Of a stretch of 6,917 nt of DNA, positions 6,538 to 6,917 are shown piece by piece. Source of the DNA: Pseudomonas sp. PGPPP3 (GTDB lineage: Bacteria > Pseudomonadota > Gammaproteobacteria > Pseudomonadales > Pseudomonadaceae). Numbering within the stretch: the stretch's first letter is position 1; every line of letters begins with the position of its first letter. The stretch lies in assembly GCA_002256055.1 (NCBI GenBank), contig NKIE01000151.1, positions 1 to 6,917 on the forward strand, given 5' to 3'. Made by a program: the position numbers and the translations under genes. The notes beneath the pieces are model-generated. The model had not been told where the DNA came from. It ran no database searches and saw only the letters and a program-made list of their open reading frames with translations.

Positions 6538-6917
6538 ATGGTCAGTAGTTGGCGCGTGCAGCAAATGGCGCAAGTGGTTCGCCGTGGCGGGGTGATTGCC
6601 TACCCGACTGAGGCTGTCTGGGGTCTGGGTTGCGACCCGTGGGACAGTACTGCGGTGTATCGCTTGCTGGAGTTGAAGCAGCGGCCGATGAGCAAGGGCC
6701 TGATCCTGGTGGCGGACAACATTCGTCAGTTCGCCTTCCTCCTCGCCGACTTCCCGCACGTCTGGCAAGACCAACTGGCCAGCACTTGGCCGGGACCGAC
6801 CACCTGGCTTGTGCGGCACCAGTATCGTCTGCCCGAGTGGATTACCGGCTGTCACCCAGGCGTGGCCATACGGGTCAGCGATCATCCGGTGGTGCGCGAC
6901 CTGTGCGCCCTCACCGG
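6538..6917 (+). CDS. tsaC: L-threonylcarbamoyladenylate synthase TsaC (3' end cut by window edge)
   Basis: TsaC (YrdC/RimN family) makes threonylcarbamoyl-AMP from L-threonine, bicarbonate and ATP. This is the first step of the t6A37 modification of tRNAs reading ANN codons; TsaB, TsaD and TsaE complete the transfer. The window holds 126 full codons of an expected 185 or so. Visible family features are [18 protein letters not shown] at 17-34, the basic motif [13 protein letters not shown] at 46-58 (K47, R49, K53) expected in the nucleotide and substrate site, the TWPGPTTW segment at 83-90, and VAIRVSDHP at 109-117. The SxN motif usual after CALTGP lies beyond the window edge, so active-site completeness cannot be judged. 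The ATG at 6538 has GGGG 9 nt upstream. Its position after dprA matches other Pseudomonas genomes; in E. coli, as I recall it, smg and yrdD lie between the two. Confidence 0.95.
   Translation, partial: MVSSWRVQQMAQVVRRGGVIAYPTEAVWGLGCDPWDSTAVYRLLELKQRPMSKGLILVADNIRQFAFLLADFPHVWQDQLASTWPGPTTWLVRHQYRLPEWITGCHPGVAIRVSDHPVVRDLCALT

Overview
This window looks like ordinary chromosomal DNA from a Pseudomonas species. Every protein resembles Pseudomonas housekeeping proteins, the base composition is roughly 60% GC by eye, and the gene order (trkA, rsmB, fmt, def facing left; a LysM-domain gene, dprA, tsaC facing right) is the one known near the replication origin of Pseudomonas chromosomes. The GC level and protein wording fit the P. 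fluorescens or P. putida side of the genus better than P. aeruginosa, but the species cannot be fixed from this window.

Left arm, minus strand, read from about 4144 down to 1: def (peptide deformylase), fmt (Met-tRNA formyltransferase), rsmB (16S rRNA m5C967 methyltransferase) and trkA (K+ uptake regulator, its 3' end cut by the window edge). fmt and rsmB share an ATGA overlap and rsmB and trkA are 46 nt apart, so these look co-transcribed. A good intrinsic-terminator hairpin lies in the 64-nt def-fmt gap. This is the most unexpected feature here, because it would uncouple or attenuate two enzymes that act at opposite ends of the same formyl-methionine cycle.

Centre, 4145-4296: a 152-bp divergent intergenic region between def and the rightward genes. 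It holds an extended -10-like motif facing right and a perfect 14-bp dyad overlapping it.

Right arm, plus strand: a secreted LysM protein of the TsaP type (type IV pilus secretin-associated), closed by a strong intrinsic terminator. Then dprA (single-stranded DNA and RecA loader for transformation) and, 42 nt later, tsaC (threonylcarbamoyl-AMP synthase for tRNA t6A), which is cut by the right window edge.

Functionally the block combines translation initiation and nascent-chain processing (fmt, def), rRNA and tRNA modification (rsmB, tsaC), potassium homeostasis (trkA), and two genes tied to pili and DNA uptake (tsaP, dprA). All genes are intact apart from the two cut by the edges. I see no mobile elements, CRISPR arrays, RNA genes or novel multi-gene system.
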